From Blautia schinkii DSM 10518 (GTDB taxonomy: Bacteria > Bacillota > Clostridia > Lachnospirales > Lachnospiraceae): a stretch of 64,000 nt of DNA. A model generated the notes under the pieces. That model saw nothing but the letters and a program-made list of their open reading frames with translations. It had not been told where the DNA came from and searched no databases. Positions 9,915 to 18,438 of this stretch are shown here, piece by piece; the stretch's first letter is position 1; the number at the start of each line of letters is the position of its first letter. Location: positions 62,001 to 126,000 of the forward strand of contig JNKJ01000018.1 in NCBI GenBank assembly GCA_000702025.1. Direction: 5' to 3'. The translations under genes were made by a program, and so were the position numbers.

Positions 9915-10742
9915 CTATCCCTTCACTGCCCCGGCTGTCAATGATTTCACAAAGGTTTCCGACAGCAGGCAGAAAATCACGATTGTAGGCACTACCGCCA
10001 CAATGATTGCAGAAAACATTCCGTTCAGATTTTTGGAATACGCAGTGGTAAACTGTCCCAAAAGTGCCGGGATTGTCATTTTATCCTTGCTCTTTAAAAG
10101 CAAGGAAGCAAAATAAAATTCATTCCAGTTATTCAAAAATACCATAATAGCCGCAGTTGCAAGTCCCGGCTTGGCGATGGGTACGATGATACGGAAAAAG
10201 GTCCCTGTATATCCGCAGCCATCCATGCGTGCCGCCTCCTCCATCTCCCTTGGGATTGTCAGGAAATAGCTTCTTATAATAAAATAAGTCACCGCGATTC
10301 CCAGCCCCGAATAGATAAAAATGACACCAAGTCTGGTATCCTTCAGATTCAGATTCCCAAGCAGGCGGTATATGGGAAAGCTGATGGAAATGGATGGAAT
10401 AAACAAGGTTGTTGCAAACATAGCGGTCACCAGTGCTTTCCCCTTAAACTCCATGCGGGCAGACACATAAGCGGACATCGCTACGATAGCCACACTGACC
10501 ACCGTAGATACAGCGGCAATTAAAATACTGTTCAAAAAATATTGTCCGATGTTCAATTTTGTAAAGATGGTAATATAGCCATCCAGTACCCACTTATCAG
10601 GCAGTCCAAGCCCTCCCGGTTTTTCCTTAAAGGAGGACAGAAATACCCAGAGAATCGGATACAGGGAGATAAACAGCACAAAGAGCATGACAATATATTC
10701 AAACAGGCCATGCCCTGCAGTACGCTTTATTTTTTTCTTCAT
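9915..10742 (-). CDS. ABC sugar permease, MalG/CUT1 type
   Basis: A 275-residue inner permease with about six membrane helices. The EAA loop reads EMEEAARMDGCGYTGTFFRIIVPIAKPG, where the conserved Gly faces the ATPase. It pairs with the upstream MalF-like permease (12-bp gap). AAGGAGGAGC precedes the ATG. No ABC ATPase is encoded in the locus, so the complex probably uses a shared MsmK/MalK-type ATPase encoded elsewhere, as is common for CUT1 importers of Gram-positives. Confidence 0.93.
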   Translation of the reverse strand: MKKKIKRTAGHGLFEYIVMLFVLFISLYPILWVFLSSFKEKPGGLGLPDKWVLDGYITIFTKLNIGQYFLNSILIAAVSTVVSVAIVAMSAYVSARMEFKGKALVTAMFATTLFIPSISISFPIYRLLGNLNLKDTRLGVIFIYSGLGIAVTYFIIRSYFLTIPREMEEAARMDGCGYTGTFFRIIVPIAKPGLATAAIMVFLNNWNEFYFASLLLKSKDKMTIPALLGQFTTAYSKNLNGMFSAIIVAVVPTIVIFCLLSETFVKSLTAGAVKG

Positions 10743-10754
10743 ACGCTCCTCCTT

Positions 10755-11663
10755 CTAATCCGCCTGATTTGTACGGAAAGCCTTATTGATAAAGCCCACC
10801 AATAGAATTCCCAGGATAAACTGAATAACACCCGCCGTATTTCCCCTGGCGAAGTTGAGCTTCGTGCTTCCAAGGGCTGTCCGGTAAATATAGTAGCTCA
10901 AGCTAAAGGTAGCGTTGTCCGGTCCTCCTCCTGTAATAAGCGCAATCTCGTTGTAGAGCAGCAGCCCATAATTCGCCGCCATCACAGACACCGTGCCGAT
11001 CATCGGGCGCATCAAAGGCAGAACAATCTTTCGGTCAATCTGCCATGGACTTGCCCCGTCCACTCTTGCAGCTTCATAGATTCCGGTATCAATGGAAAAA
11101 ATCTGGGTCAGAAGCAGCAGACAGGAGGAGCCTCCGAACAGAATAAAGGAAAAGGTCACACCCCAAAATGCATAATTACCGTTTGCCAGCACACTGATAT
11201 TGGAGCCTGGCATGAGTTTATTAAAAATTTCCGTCACAATTCCCCTTGAGGGATTGTATAGATTCAAAAAGATCAGACCAATTGCTGCCGTGGAAATAAT
11301 GTTGGGAATGATAAACATATTTCTGGTAAACTTCCAGCCCCTTGGTTTTCTTGCCAGCACCAGCGCAACAAGCAGGGTAAAGGGAATCTGGATGACCATG
11401 GTAAGCACTACCCACTTAATCGTATTGATCAACGCCATTTTAAAATTGACATCAAGTGTAAACATTTTAATATAATTGTCAAATAGATTGTCCCATCCTA
11501 AGAATTCCGGACTCTGAAAATTCTTATAATTCCACCTGGAAAAAGAGGTAGCAAAAATATTGATCAGGGGATAGGCATAAATGATAAGGAACAATAGAAT
11601 TCCCGGCGCAAGAAATGCGCAGATAAATCCTGACTTTTTAGTGAAAAACTTCTTTTTTTGCAC
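10755..11663 (-). CDS. ABC sugar permease, MalF/UgpA type, GTG start
   Basis: A 302-residue permease with six predicted helices, starting with a positive N-terminus and a first helix around residues 15-35. The EAA loop reads GIYEAARVDGASPWQIDRKIVLPLMRP. The GTG at 11663 has GGAGGG 6 nt upstream and is the only reasonable start. It forms the heterodimeric channel with the downstream MalG-like permease. It lies after the solute-binding-protein gene, separated from it by a stem-loop that may lower permease expression relative to the binding protein. Confidence 0.93.
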   Translation of the reverse strand: MQKKKFFTKKSGFICAFLAPGILLFLIIYAYPLINIFATSFSRWNYKNFQSPEFLGWDNLFDNYIKMFTLDVNFKMALINTIKWVVLTMVIQIPFTLLVALVLARKPRGWKFTRNMFIIPNIISTAAIGLIFLNLYNPSRGIVTEIFNKLMPGSNISVLANGNYAFWGVTFSFILFGGSSCLLLLTQIFSIDTGIYEAARVDGASPWQIDRKIVLPLMRPMIGTVSVMAANYGLLLYNEIALITGGGPDNATFSLSYYIYRTALGSTKLNFARGNTAGVIQFILGILLVGFINKAFRTNQAD

Positions 11664-11687
11664 AGGCTTCCCTCCTCACCTTCCACA

Positions 11688-11720
11688 CAGGCGGGAGTTA
11701 TACATGATAACCCCCGCCTG
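11688..11720 (-). promoter_or_regulatory. Intercistronic stem-loop between binding protein and permeases
   Basis: CAGGCGGGaGTTAT (11688-11701) pairs with ATAACcCCCGCCTG (11707-11720) around a 5-nt loop. No T tract follows on the minus strand, so it is not a standard terminator. Stem-loops at this place in sugar ABC operons commonly protect the binding-protein mRNA and reduce readthrough; that role is inferred here. Confidence 0.7.
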
Positions 11721-11742
11721 CAGACTTACATTTTCCGGCCTA

Positions 11743-13059
11743 TTATTCAAATGCTGCCAGGAAACCGTCCAATTCCTCAATTACATCGTCCGGGGTCTTG
11801 GTGCCGTCCATGAGTCCGGCATATTTTCCCTGGATTTCCGCCTCTGCATCCCCGAAGGTATTGCCAAGGCCAAGAGCCTGATAATCTGCATTTTGGCAAA
11901 GCTGGCAGGCTTGCACCAGAAGCTTCGCATCGTCTGTCTCCACCTTGTTCAGAAGCTCGTCATAATTCACATTTTCACCAGGCGCCATGCCGATTCCCTT
12001 TTCAATGATACGGGATGCAATCTCCGGGCTGGTCATATATTTGATAAACTCGATACAGGCGTTTGTTTGTGCCTCATCCAGCTTATTGGATACCACAAGG
12101 CCTGTTCCGCCTGACAGAAGTGCCGCTTTCTTTCCTGACTCATCAGTCGGGAACACGGCCGGCTTGATATTTTCGATACCGGCGCCGCAGTCTGCTGCTC
12201 CGCCTGCATCCCACACACCGTTGAACAGCATGGCAGTTTTCCCGTCAAAGAAATCTGTACGGTACTGCTCGTCGTCATCCCCTCCTGGTCCGAAGTTCGC
12301 GGCATCAATCTTTTTCAGCACCTTATCCTGCATAAATGCCAGGGACTCCCGGAAAGTATCATCGTTAAAGCTCTCTACACTCTTCCCGTTCAGATAAAAC
12401 GCACGGGACGTCTCATTTCTCTGAGAATAAGCAGCCAAAAGAATATTGGTCGGCCATCCTGCATTCAAACCGAAGGGCATTATCTCCGCTTCGCAAAGCT
12501 TGTCAACCGCTGTGTCGAAATCCTCCCAGGTCTGCCACTGATCCGGGGTCTGGGCTCCGGCCTTCTCAAACAGAGCCTGGTTGTACCAAAAGCCTACACC
12601 CTCAATCTGTTCTCTCACCGAATAGATTTTATCATCTGTCAGATTCTGGTCATAGCACACACCCACGCCCGCTTTAAAATCCGCATCCTCATCCAGATAT
12701 GGCTTTAAGTCCAAAATGGCATCCGATGCGCTTGCAACCGGCACAATATCCCAGCCGCCGAAATCCGCGATATCATAGAACTCTCCGATACTGAGATCAT
12801 TCAATGCTGTGTTGTAAATACCCTCTGCTCCTGTCTCGTCCGCCTTAACCACGAAATTAAATTCGTCCTTGTGCGCCTCGGCAAATTCATCATAGATTGC
12901 CCGCATTTCTGCTGCAGCCGGCCATTCGGAAGCATCATGATAATAGCCATGAGTAAATGTGATGGTAGGGAGCTCCGAATCCGCAGCGTACACCGTCATC
13001 CCCATAGATGCGGTCAAGGCAGTGGTCAGTGACAATGCGATACATTTTTTCAGTTTCAT
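11743..13059 (-). CDS. Sugar ABC solute-binding protein without lipobox
   Basis: A 438-residue extracellular binding protein of the CUT1 (SBP_bac_1/8) type. The signal peptide MKLKKCIALSLTTALTASMG ends at VYA-AD and has no Cys after the cleavage site, so it looks like a signal-peptidase-I substrate rather than a lipoprotein. That is unusual for a Gram-positive ABC importer. Later hallmarks are FFDGKTAMLFNGVWDAGG, LSGGTGLVVSNK and CIEFIKYMTSPEIASRIIEKGIGMAPGENVN. AAAAGGAGGATAT precedes the ATG. It is first in the permease operon. It is related to, but distinct from, the lipoprotein encoded next upstream. Confidence 0.92.
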   Translation of the reverse strand: MKLKKCIALSLTTALTASMGMTVYAADSELPTITFTHGYYHDASEWPAAAEMRAIYDEFAEAHKDEFNFVVKADETGAEGIYNTALNDLSIGEFYDIADFGGWDIVPVASASDAILDLKPYLDEDADFKAGVGVCYDQNLTDDKIYSVREQIEGVGFWYNQALFEKAGAQTPDQWQTWEDFDTAVDKLCEAEIMPFGLNAGWPTNILLAAYSQRNETSRAFYLNGKSVESFNDDTFRESLAFMQDKVLKKIDAANFGPGGDDDEQYRTDFFDGKTAMLFNGVWDAGGAADCGAGIENIKPAVFPTDESGKKAALLSGGTGLVVSNKLDEAQTNACIEFIKYMTSPEIASRIIEKGIGMAPGENVNYDELLNKVETDDAKLLVQACQLCQNADYQALGLGNTFGDAEAEIQGKYAGLMDGTKTPDDVIEELDGFLAAFE

Positions 13060-13272
13060 AAGACATATCCTCCTTTTACATATTCGTTTTATTTGTTGTT
13101 ATTTGTCTTGTAAACCTGACCTTAATTCTACCAGACCACTGTCTTTGCCTGAATAAACGAACTGCCCGGAATCATATGATTTTTTTACCCTGTCCCCACC
13201 TGTTCTTAAAAAAGATGCGTTTTTTTTACTATTCTTCCCTTACAGTCTTTTAGATAAAAAAAGCATCTTTTT

Positions 13273-13328
13273 CTGCTATATACTTTCTGGTATATACTTT
13301 CTGCTATTTACTCTCTGCTATTTTCCTT
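13273..13328. repeat. Four tandem 14-bp repeats between the two binding-protein genes
   Basis: Four successive 14-bp units (CTGCTATATACTTT, CTGGTATATACTTT, CTGCTATTTACTCT, CTGCTATTTTCCTT) run into the stop codon of the upstream binding-protein gene at 13318-13320. Just downstream on the minus strand, AAAAAGATGC/GCATCTTTTT arms (13209-13218 and 13263-13272) make a long-loop inverted repeat that could act as a weak terminator. Confidence 0.7.
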
Positions 13329-14616
13329 TTCTGTTTAGCTCCTCCGCCATTCTCCCCGCGCTCTCCGCATCAAATTCCCCAGCTTCCATATATTTTCCCA
13401 CAATGTCCACCTTCTCCTCCGTCCAGACAGTCCGAATCATATTGATGGGAATCTCTGCCTCATACATCTTGTCAATGGCACCGGCGAGAACCGGATTTTC
13501 CTTCCGCACCTTTTCCCAGTCCACATTGGGGTTCGAAGGCATCTGTCCTGTACTCACCGCCAGCTTTCTCTGAACCTCCTCGCTTAACATATACTTGAGA
13601 AAACGAATACATGCCTCGCTCTTTTTTTCGTTTTTCTGCTTTGCTACTACATACCCGGAGGAAGCTGAAATATAGGCAAGCTGCCGTGTTCCGTCGAAAG
13701 GATACGCGCTGTAGCCAATATCCTCCTGGCCGTTCTCCTCAGTCAGCGCATTGCTCTCCCAGATACCGTTAAAATACAGAACAGATTTTCCATCATTAAA
13801 GTCCTGCCTGGCGCTTTCGATATTTTCCACCGGCTTAGAAAGTCCCTCTAAAACCCCCAGATCACGCATTACCGGAGCAAGCGTCTCCCTGTCAAATGCC
13901 ACCGTAGCCTTGGAAAGAAGCGCAAGCCCCTGCGCGCCTTCCCCCGCAAGTCTGGCCGGAAACAGAAACTCGAGCATCTGCAGCTGTTCCAGGCTACACA
14001 CAGAAATATCCTCATCCACCTTTTCTGTCCAGGCTTTCAGCTTCCGGGCCATGTCGAGAAATTCCTCCCAGGTTTTCGGCTCTGCAATTTCTCCGGCTTC
14101 ATCCACGATTCCGGCTGCCTTCATATATTCCCGGTTATACCAGTAGCCCGCCACCTCCAAAGCATCAGGAACTGTGTAAAGATGCCCGTTGCCTGTCTCC
14201 CAGCTTTCGAACACAGAAGGATGTATCATATTTTTAAAGGCTTTATCCCTTTCCAGATAGGGCATGAGATCCATAGCTTTGTCTCTCTTTACTGCGTGGT
14301 TCATATAGTAGGACAAGCCGTTGGTACTGACAATGTCCGGCATTTTTCCCACTGCCAGCATATCATTGGCGCGCTGTACCGCAATACTGCTGTCGGAATA
14401 AGGGATACATATCAGCCGGATATCAGGATTTTCCTCGGAAAATTCGTCATAAACCGCCTGCATGGTTTTGTGGGTATTTAAGGTCCCTCCCCATCCATGG
14501 ACCAGTGTAATCTCCACCTGCTCCGGCTCATCCCTCTCGGCACAGCCCGGTATTAGCAAAACACAGAAAAGAAACAAAAGGCCCAAAAGCGCCATCCGTT
14601 TCCTTTTATTTAACAT
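13318..14616 (-). CDS. Second sugar solute-binding lipoprotein
   Basis: A 432-residue CUT1-type binding protein with a clear lipoprotein signal (LLGLLFLFCVLLIPGC, Cys near residue 25 of this start). The mature part shows VEITLVHGWGGTLNTHKTM, FNDGKSVLYFNGIWESNAL, SASSGYVVAKQKN and CIRFLKYMLSEEVQRKLAVSTGQMPSNP, paralleling the neighbouring binding protein. The ATG at 14616 overlaps the upstream oxidoreductase stop by 7 nt. AAGGAGGAA lies 13 nt before it, so coupling to upstream translation is likely. An in-frame ATG at 14640 has no ribosome-binding site. Whether both binding proteins serve the same permease pair is not shown by sequence. Confidence 0.9.
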   Translation of the reverse strand: MLNKRKRMALLGLLFLFCVLLIPGCAERDEPEQVEITLVHGWGGTLNTHKTMQAVYDEFSEENPDIRLICIPYSDSSIAVQRANDMLAVGKMPDIVSTNGLSYYMNHAVKRDKAMDLMPYLERDKAFKNMIHPSVFESWETGNGHLYTVPDALEVAGYWYNREYMKAAGIVDEAGEIAEPKTWEEFLDMARKLKAWTEKVDEDISVCSLEQLQMLEFLFPARLAGEGAQGLALLSKATVAFDRETLAPVMRDLGVLEGLSKPVENIESARQDFNDGKSVLYFNGIWESNALTEENGQEDIGYSAYPFDGTRQLAYISASSGYVVAKQKNEKKSEACIRFLKYMLSEEVQRKLAVSTGQMPSNPNVDWEKVRKENPVLAGAIDKMYEAEIPINMIRTVWTEEKVDIVGKYMEAGEFDAESAGRMAEELNRKGK

Positions 14617-15884
14617 GACTCCATCAGTTCCTCCTTCCATGCAGAAAAATCAAGAGTGCACCCGCGCAAACGTGCCTGCTCTGCACCCAGGGCCATCAGA
14701 TGACTCTCCACTGAGGCTGCCGCCGCTGTTCTTCCCCCTGATTTTCCATCCTCCGCTACCTGACGGACAAAATCACGCATCATGCATTCGTCGCTTCCGC
14801 TGTGCCCTGTGGATGCTGAATGGATTTGGATGGTTTCCGTATTCCCGCTCACAAAATCGTAGACTTCGATTCTGCCCTCATCCATGTTTCCGGTAATCTG
14901 CCCCTTTGTGCCCATAAGGTTGATTTTTCTCACGCACTCCTTTGTAAAGGCGCTCATCACAAAGGAGACATTCACTTCGTTTTCAAATTCAAGATTCACC
15001 ACCTGATGGTCCACTACCGTATTGTCACAGTGAAAAACACATCTCCCGTAGGGTCCTTCCCTCAACGCCCGGATTACATTCTCTTTGCGGATGTCCTCTG
15101 TTACCGCATATACCAGCCGGTCCGCAACTGCTTTTGGATGCTCCAGATAAAATGCCGGGGCATAATAGGGGCATTCCTCCCTGTGGACACACCCGTCCAG
15201 ACAGCGGAGCGGCGCTCCCTTCGGTGCATTTTCCTCCTTAAAATAGGTCAACGTCCCGAAGGAGCTGAGCCTTGTGCACTTGCTCTGTACCAGCCATAGC
15301 AAAATATCCATGTCATGACAGCATTTCTGTAGAATCATGGGGCTTGATTCCTCCGCATTTCTCCAGTTGCCCCGCACAAAGCTATGAGCATGGTGCCAAT
15401 AGCCAACCTCCTCGATATGCTGGACGCTCATCAGCTGTCCAATTCTCTTTTCATCCAAAAGCTGTTTCAGCTTCACAAAAAAGGGGGAGTACCGGAGCAC
15501 ATGGCAGATGGAGAGGATTCGCCCGTACTTTTCTGCCATTTTTCCCATCCGCAGGATTTCACCCGGATTAGGAGACATGGGCTTTTCGCATAATACATGA
15601 TAGCCCTTCTTAAGCGCCATCATAACCGGCTCATAATGCATATGATCCTGGGTACACACCATGGCGCAGTCTGCCGTCTTTTCCAGGGAAAGCAGCTTTT
15701 CGTATGTATCAAACTGCATAGCTTCCGGGATGTGATGCTTCTTCCCAAACTCCTTCCGCCTTTTCTCATCCGGTTCTGCCACCGCCACGACCCGGAATTC
15801 CTCCGGATGGCTGAGTGCATAAGAAGAATATGCATGATCACCCCGGAGGCCCGCTCCGATCAGTACCGCTGTTACCTGCTTCAT
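14610..15884 (-). CDS. Gfo/Idh/MocA-family oxidoreductase
   Basis: A 424-residue NAD(P)-dependent sugar oxidoreductase. The N-terminal Rossmann fold has VLIGAGLRGDHA and VVAVAEPDEKRRKEFGKKH. It continues with the family signature CEKPMSPNPGEILRM and the substrate-domain segment KCCHDMDILLWLVQS. A cysteine-containing insert (CLDGCVHREECPYYAP) resembles those in relatives acting on host-glycan sugars. AAAAGGAGA precedes the ATG. It heads a two-gene transcript with the lipoprotein, upstream of the fucosidase transporter, so it may process a glycoside or released sugar. The substrate is unknown. Confidence 0.9.
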   Translation of the reverse strand: MKQVTAVLIGAGLRGDHAYSSYALSHPEEFRVVAVAEPDEKRRKEFGKKHHIPEAMQFDTYEKLLSLEKTADCAMVCTQDHMHYEPVMMALKKGYHVLCEKPMSPNPGEILRMGKMAEKYGRILSICHVLRYSPFFVKLKQLLDEKRIGQLMSVQHIEEVGYWHHAHSFVRGNWRNAEESSPMILQKCCHDMDILLWLVQSKCTRLSSFGTLTYFKEENAPKGAPLRCLDGCVHREECPYYAPAFYLEHPKAVADRLVYAVTEDIRKENVIRALREGPYGRCVFHCDNTVVDHQVVNLEFENEVNVSFVMSAFTKECVRKINLMGTKGQITGNMDEGRIEVYDFVSGNTETIQIHSASTGHSGSDECMMRDFVRQVAEDGKSGGRTAAAASVESHLMALGAEQARLRGCTLDFSAWKEELMESC

Positions 15885-15941
15885 ATTGAAATCTCCTTTT
15901 GTTTGTTAATCTCTGTTTGACATTCCGCACACAATAATTCC

Positions 15942-16023
15942 CGTACGATGTTTCCTGCGGGATATTCTCAGCAAAATATTTCGTACATGTTCTTTCCTGT
16001 GTGATATTTTCTATGCAATGTTT
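15942..16023. repeat. Two degenerate ~41-bp direct repeats upstream of the oxidoreductase operon
   Basis: Copy 1 (from 15942) and copy 2 (from 15982) share the pattern CGTAC, then TTTCCTG, G.GATATT, a TCT or CT step, GCAAAATATTT or GCAATGTTTC. A third fragment (TTGCATATTATC) may follow. They lie in the likely promoter region of the minus-strand operon and could be regulator sites or decayed repeats. The remainder of the 15885-16329 gap is A/T-rich with no gene. Confidence 0.45.
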
Positions 16024-16225
16024 CTTGCATATTATCTTTTCCTATATTTTAGTGTTTTCTGGCCGATGCTCCCATAAACATTTCTGCTTATTTGTTATAC
16101 TTTTTTTACATTCTGCTTATATCCCTGAATTGGAGACATTTTACATATTACTTCTATTTCTAAATCGGATTGTTATCGCTTACCATCTAGAGAGCCTGAA
16201 GACTTATCTTCTTACAAGATAAAAA

Positions 16226-16257
16226 CCGACTGCCAGTACGAAAAACCTGGCAGTCGG
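16226..16257 (-). terminator. Rho-independent terminator of leuA
   Basis: CCGACTGCCAG (16226-16236) and CTGGCAGTCGG (16247-16257) form a perfect 11-bp stem. On the minus strand the stem is followed by TTTTT (complement of 16221-16225). Confidence 0.93.
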
Positions 16258-16329
16258 CATTAATTCTGTATCAATTCTGTATAGTTTCGGTTTTAGCCCA
16301 GATTAAAGTTTGTTTAATCCCGGTACAAG

Positions 16330-17985
16330 CTATCTGTTATTAATCGCTGTCACCAGCGCATCGATAGACGCGCGGATAATGTCGGGGTCAACGCCTGCGC
16401 CCCAGGCAAGGCTGCCGTCCGGCTTTCTTATGCCTACGTAGGCGATTGCCTTTGAGCTTGAACTCTGCTCCAGAGCGTGCTCCTGGTAGGTTTCCAGCTG
16501 GTACTTCAGCTCGTAAGCTTTCTTGAGAGCCTTGCTTACAGCGTCGAGACGACCGTTTCCGGATGCCTCTGTGGTAATGGTCTTTCCGCGGAAGGTAGAT
16601 GTTACCTGCGTGGTGATACCGCCGTCCTTCTGCTGGAAGTGTACTTCATTGATGCTGTAAGGCTCCACAATGTTTTCGAAGGTTTTCTTAAACAGGCCGA
16701 AGATTTCATCCGGAAGCAGTTCCTTGTGCATGTGGTCGGAAACTGCCTTTGCGGTATAGCCCATGGCTTCGCGCATTTTCGGAGGCAGGTTGAGGCCATA
16801 CTTTGTTTCCAGGATATAACCTACGCCGCCTTTTCCTGACTGGCTGTTGATACGGATCACGTCCGCATCGTAATTGCGGCCCACGTCTGTGGGGTCGATA
16901 GGCAGATAAGGCACAGTCCAGTGATTGGGGTCCTTCTCATCTTTCCAGTGCATACCCTTGGCAATGGCATCCTGGTGGGAGCCGGAAAATGCGGCAAACA
17001 CCAACGCACCGCTGTAGGGGCTTCTTTCATCTACCTCCATACCGGTACATTTTTCATAAATCTCGCAGATATGAGGCATATCAGAGAAATCAAGCTTAGG
17101 GTCAACACCCTGGGAGTACATGTTCATTCCCAAGGTAACGATATCTACATTACCGGTACGCTCACCGTTTCCGAAAAGTGTTCCCTCAATTCTGTCCGCA
17201 CCTGCCAGGAGTCCCATCTCGGAATCCGCCACACCGCAGCCGCGGTCATTGTGCGGATGCAGGGAAACAATTACATTCTCGCGGTATTTCATATTATCAC
17301 ACATATACTCAATCTGGCTCGCGTAAACATGCGGCATGGAATGCTGTACGGTAACCGGAAGATTGATGATACATTTATTGTCCGGGGTCGGCTGCCACAC
17401 ATCAAGGACTGCGTTGCATACCTCCAGCGCGTACTCCGGCTCTGTGCCTGTGAAGCTCTCCGGGCTGTACTCAAACTGGAAATTGCCTTCTGTTTCATCT
17501 GCAAGAGTTTTCAGAAGTTTGGCGCCTTCCACAGCAATTTTAAGGATTTCCTCTTTTGACTTTTTGAACACCTGCTCTCGCTGGGCGACAGAGGTGGAAT
17601 TATATACGTGTACGATTGCTTTTGGCGCACCTTTTACTGCCTCAAAGGTTTTGCGGATAATGTGCTCTCTGGCCTGGGTCAGTACCTGGATGGTCACATC
17701 ATCAGGAATCAGATCCTGCTCGATCAATGCCCGAAGGAATTCATATTCTGTCTCTGACGCAGCCGGGAAACCTACCTCGATTTCCTTGAAACCAATCTCA
17801 ACAAGCAGCTTAAAAAACTGAATCTTCTGATCCAGACTCATGGGAATCACCAGAGCCTGGTTGCCGTCACGAAGGTCTACGGAGCACCAGATTGGTGCTT
17901 TGTCCACGTATTCTTTTTCAGCCCACTTCATACATTTCACAGGGGGCATGTAATACTGTCGTTTGTACTTGCTTGCATTCATCAT
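16330..17985 (-). CDS. leuA: 2-isopropylmalate synthase, long form
   Basis: This enzyme condenses 2-ketoisovalerate with acetyl-CoA, the first committed step of leucine synthesis, in the cytoplasm. The DRE-TIM barrel shows CSVDLRDGNQALVIPMSLDQK, EIEVGFPAASETEYEFLRAL, the metal site VSLHPHNDRGCGVADSE and LFGNGERTGNVD. The C-terminal third (from about residue 430) is the leucine-sensing regulatory domain. GGAGG lies inside the codons after the ATG at 18000 and 8 nt before the ATG at 17985, so 17985 is the better start (551 residues). Expression is controlled by the T-box leader just upstream and ended by the strong terminator. Confidence 0.96.
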   Translation of the reverse strand: MMNASKYKRQYYMPPVKCMKWAEKEYVDKAPIWCSVDLRDGNQALVIPMSLDQKIQFFKLLVEIGFKEIEVGFPAASETEYEFLRALIEQDLIPDDVTIQVLTQAREHIIRKTFEAVKGAPKAIVHVYNSTSVAQREQVFKKSKEEILKIAVEGAKLLKTLADETEGNFQFEYSPESFTGTEPEYALEVCNAVLDVWQPTPDNKCIINLPVTVQHSMPHVYASQIEYMCDNMKYRENVIVSLHPHNDRGCGVADSEMGLLAGADRIEGTLFGNGERTGNVDIVTLGMNMYSQGVDPKLDFSDMPHICEIYEKCTGMEVDERSPYSGALVFAAFSGSHQDAIAKGMHWKDEKDPNHWTVPYLPIDPTDVGRNYDADVIRINSQSGKGGVGYILETKYGLNLPPKMREAMGYTAKAVSDHMHKELLPDEIFGLFKKTFENIVEPYSINEVHFQQKDGGITTQVTSTFRGKTITTEASGNGRLDAVSKALKKAYELKYQLETYQEHALEQSSSSKAIAYVGIRKPDGSLAWGAGVDPDIIRASIDALVTAINNR

Positions 17986-18000
17986 CACTTTTTCCTCCAT

Positions 18001-18320
18001 TCTTTTTTAACACAAAAAAATCTTCCGGCTCTGCAGTTATTCTGCAAGAGACGAAAGACGATTACTGTCCTACGCGGTACCACTCTTATTTATGAACGGA
18101 TTCATACACTCACGGGATACGGAACATCGATTGACATCCTTATATCCGCTCCAGGTAACGGTGGACACCGTCTGCGCCTACTCTCTGTAAAGATTTGGGG
18201 CAGATGCTCCGGGGCGAGTTCCACAATTCCCGTCCACTGCTTCTCACCACCCAGCAGTTCTCTGTGCTCCGGTCCTTATGTACTATTCCTCATCACAGCA
18301 TTTGTCATATGCTTTCATGT
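18001..18320 (-). promoter_or_regulatory. T-box leader of leuA, probable Leu specifier
   Basis: On the minus strand the conserved T-box AAGAGTGGTACCGCG lies at 18087-18073. A terminator stem follows (CTCTTGCAG 18050-18042 with CTGCAGAG 18036-18029) and a U-rich run at 18020-18012. The 5' part has Stem I elements: an AGTA segment, a GGTGGTGAGAA apical region, and GGAACTCGCC, where CTC at 18218-18216 is the likely Leu specifier codon. Uncharged tRNA-Leu would stabilise the antiterminator and let leuA be transcribed. The class is certain; the specifier is inferred by position and by the gene controlled. Confidence 0.92.
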
Positions 18321-18326
18321 GATATA

Positions 18327-18355
18327 AGATTAACACTATCAATCAAATTTGTCAA
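18327..18355 (-). promoter_or_regulatory. Promoter of the leuA T-box transcript
   Basis: TTGACA (18355-18350 on the minus strand) lies 17 nt from a TAATCT -10 hexamer (18332-18327), just before the leader. The -35 is perfect and the -10 is moderate. Confidence 0.65.
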
Positions 18356-18368
18356 TGCAAACATAGAC

Positions 18369-18397
18369 TTTTTTCTGTCTTCGTTCTATGGTATGAT
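18369..18397 (+). promoter_or_regulatory. Possible promoter of mtnN
   Basis: TATGAT (18392-18397) is a good -10 and is 41 nt before the start codon. At 17 nt spacing the -35 is only TTTTTT, so this rests on the -10 alone. It diverges from the leuA promoter. Confidence 0.35.
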
Positions 18398-18438
18398 AAA
18401 AGGACGAAAATGTCAAAAACTACAAGGAGTATCGCACA

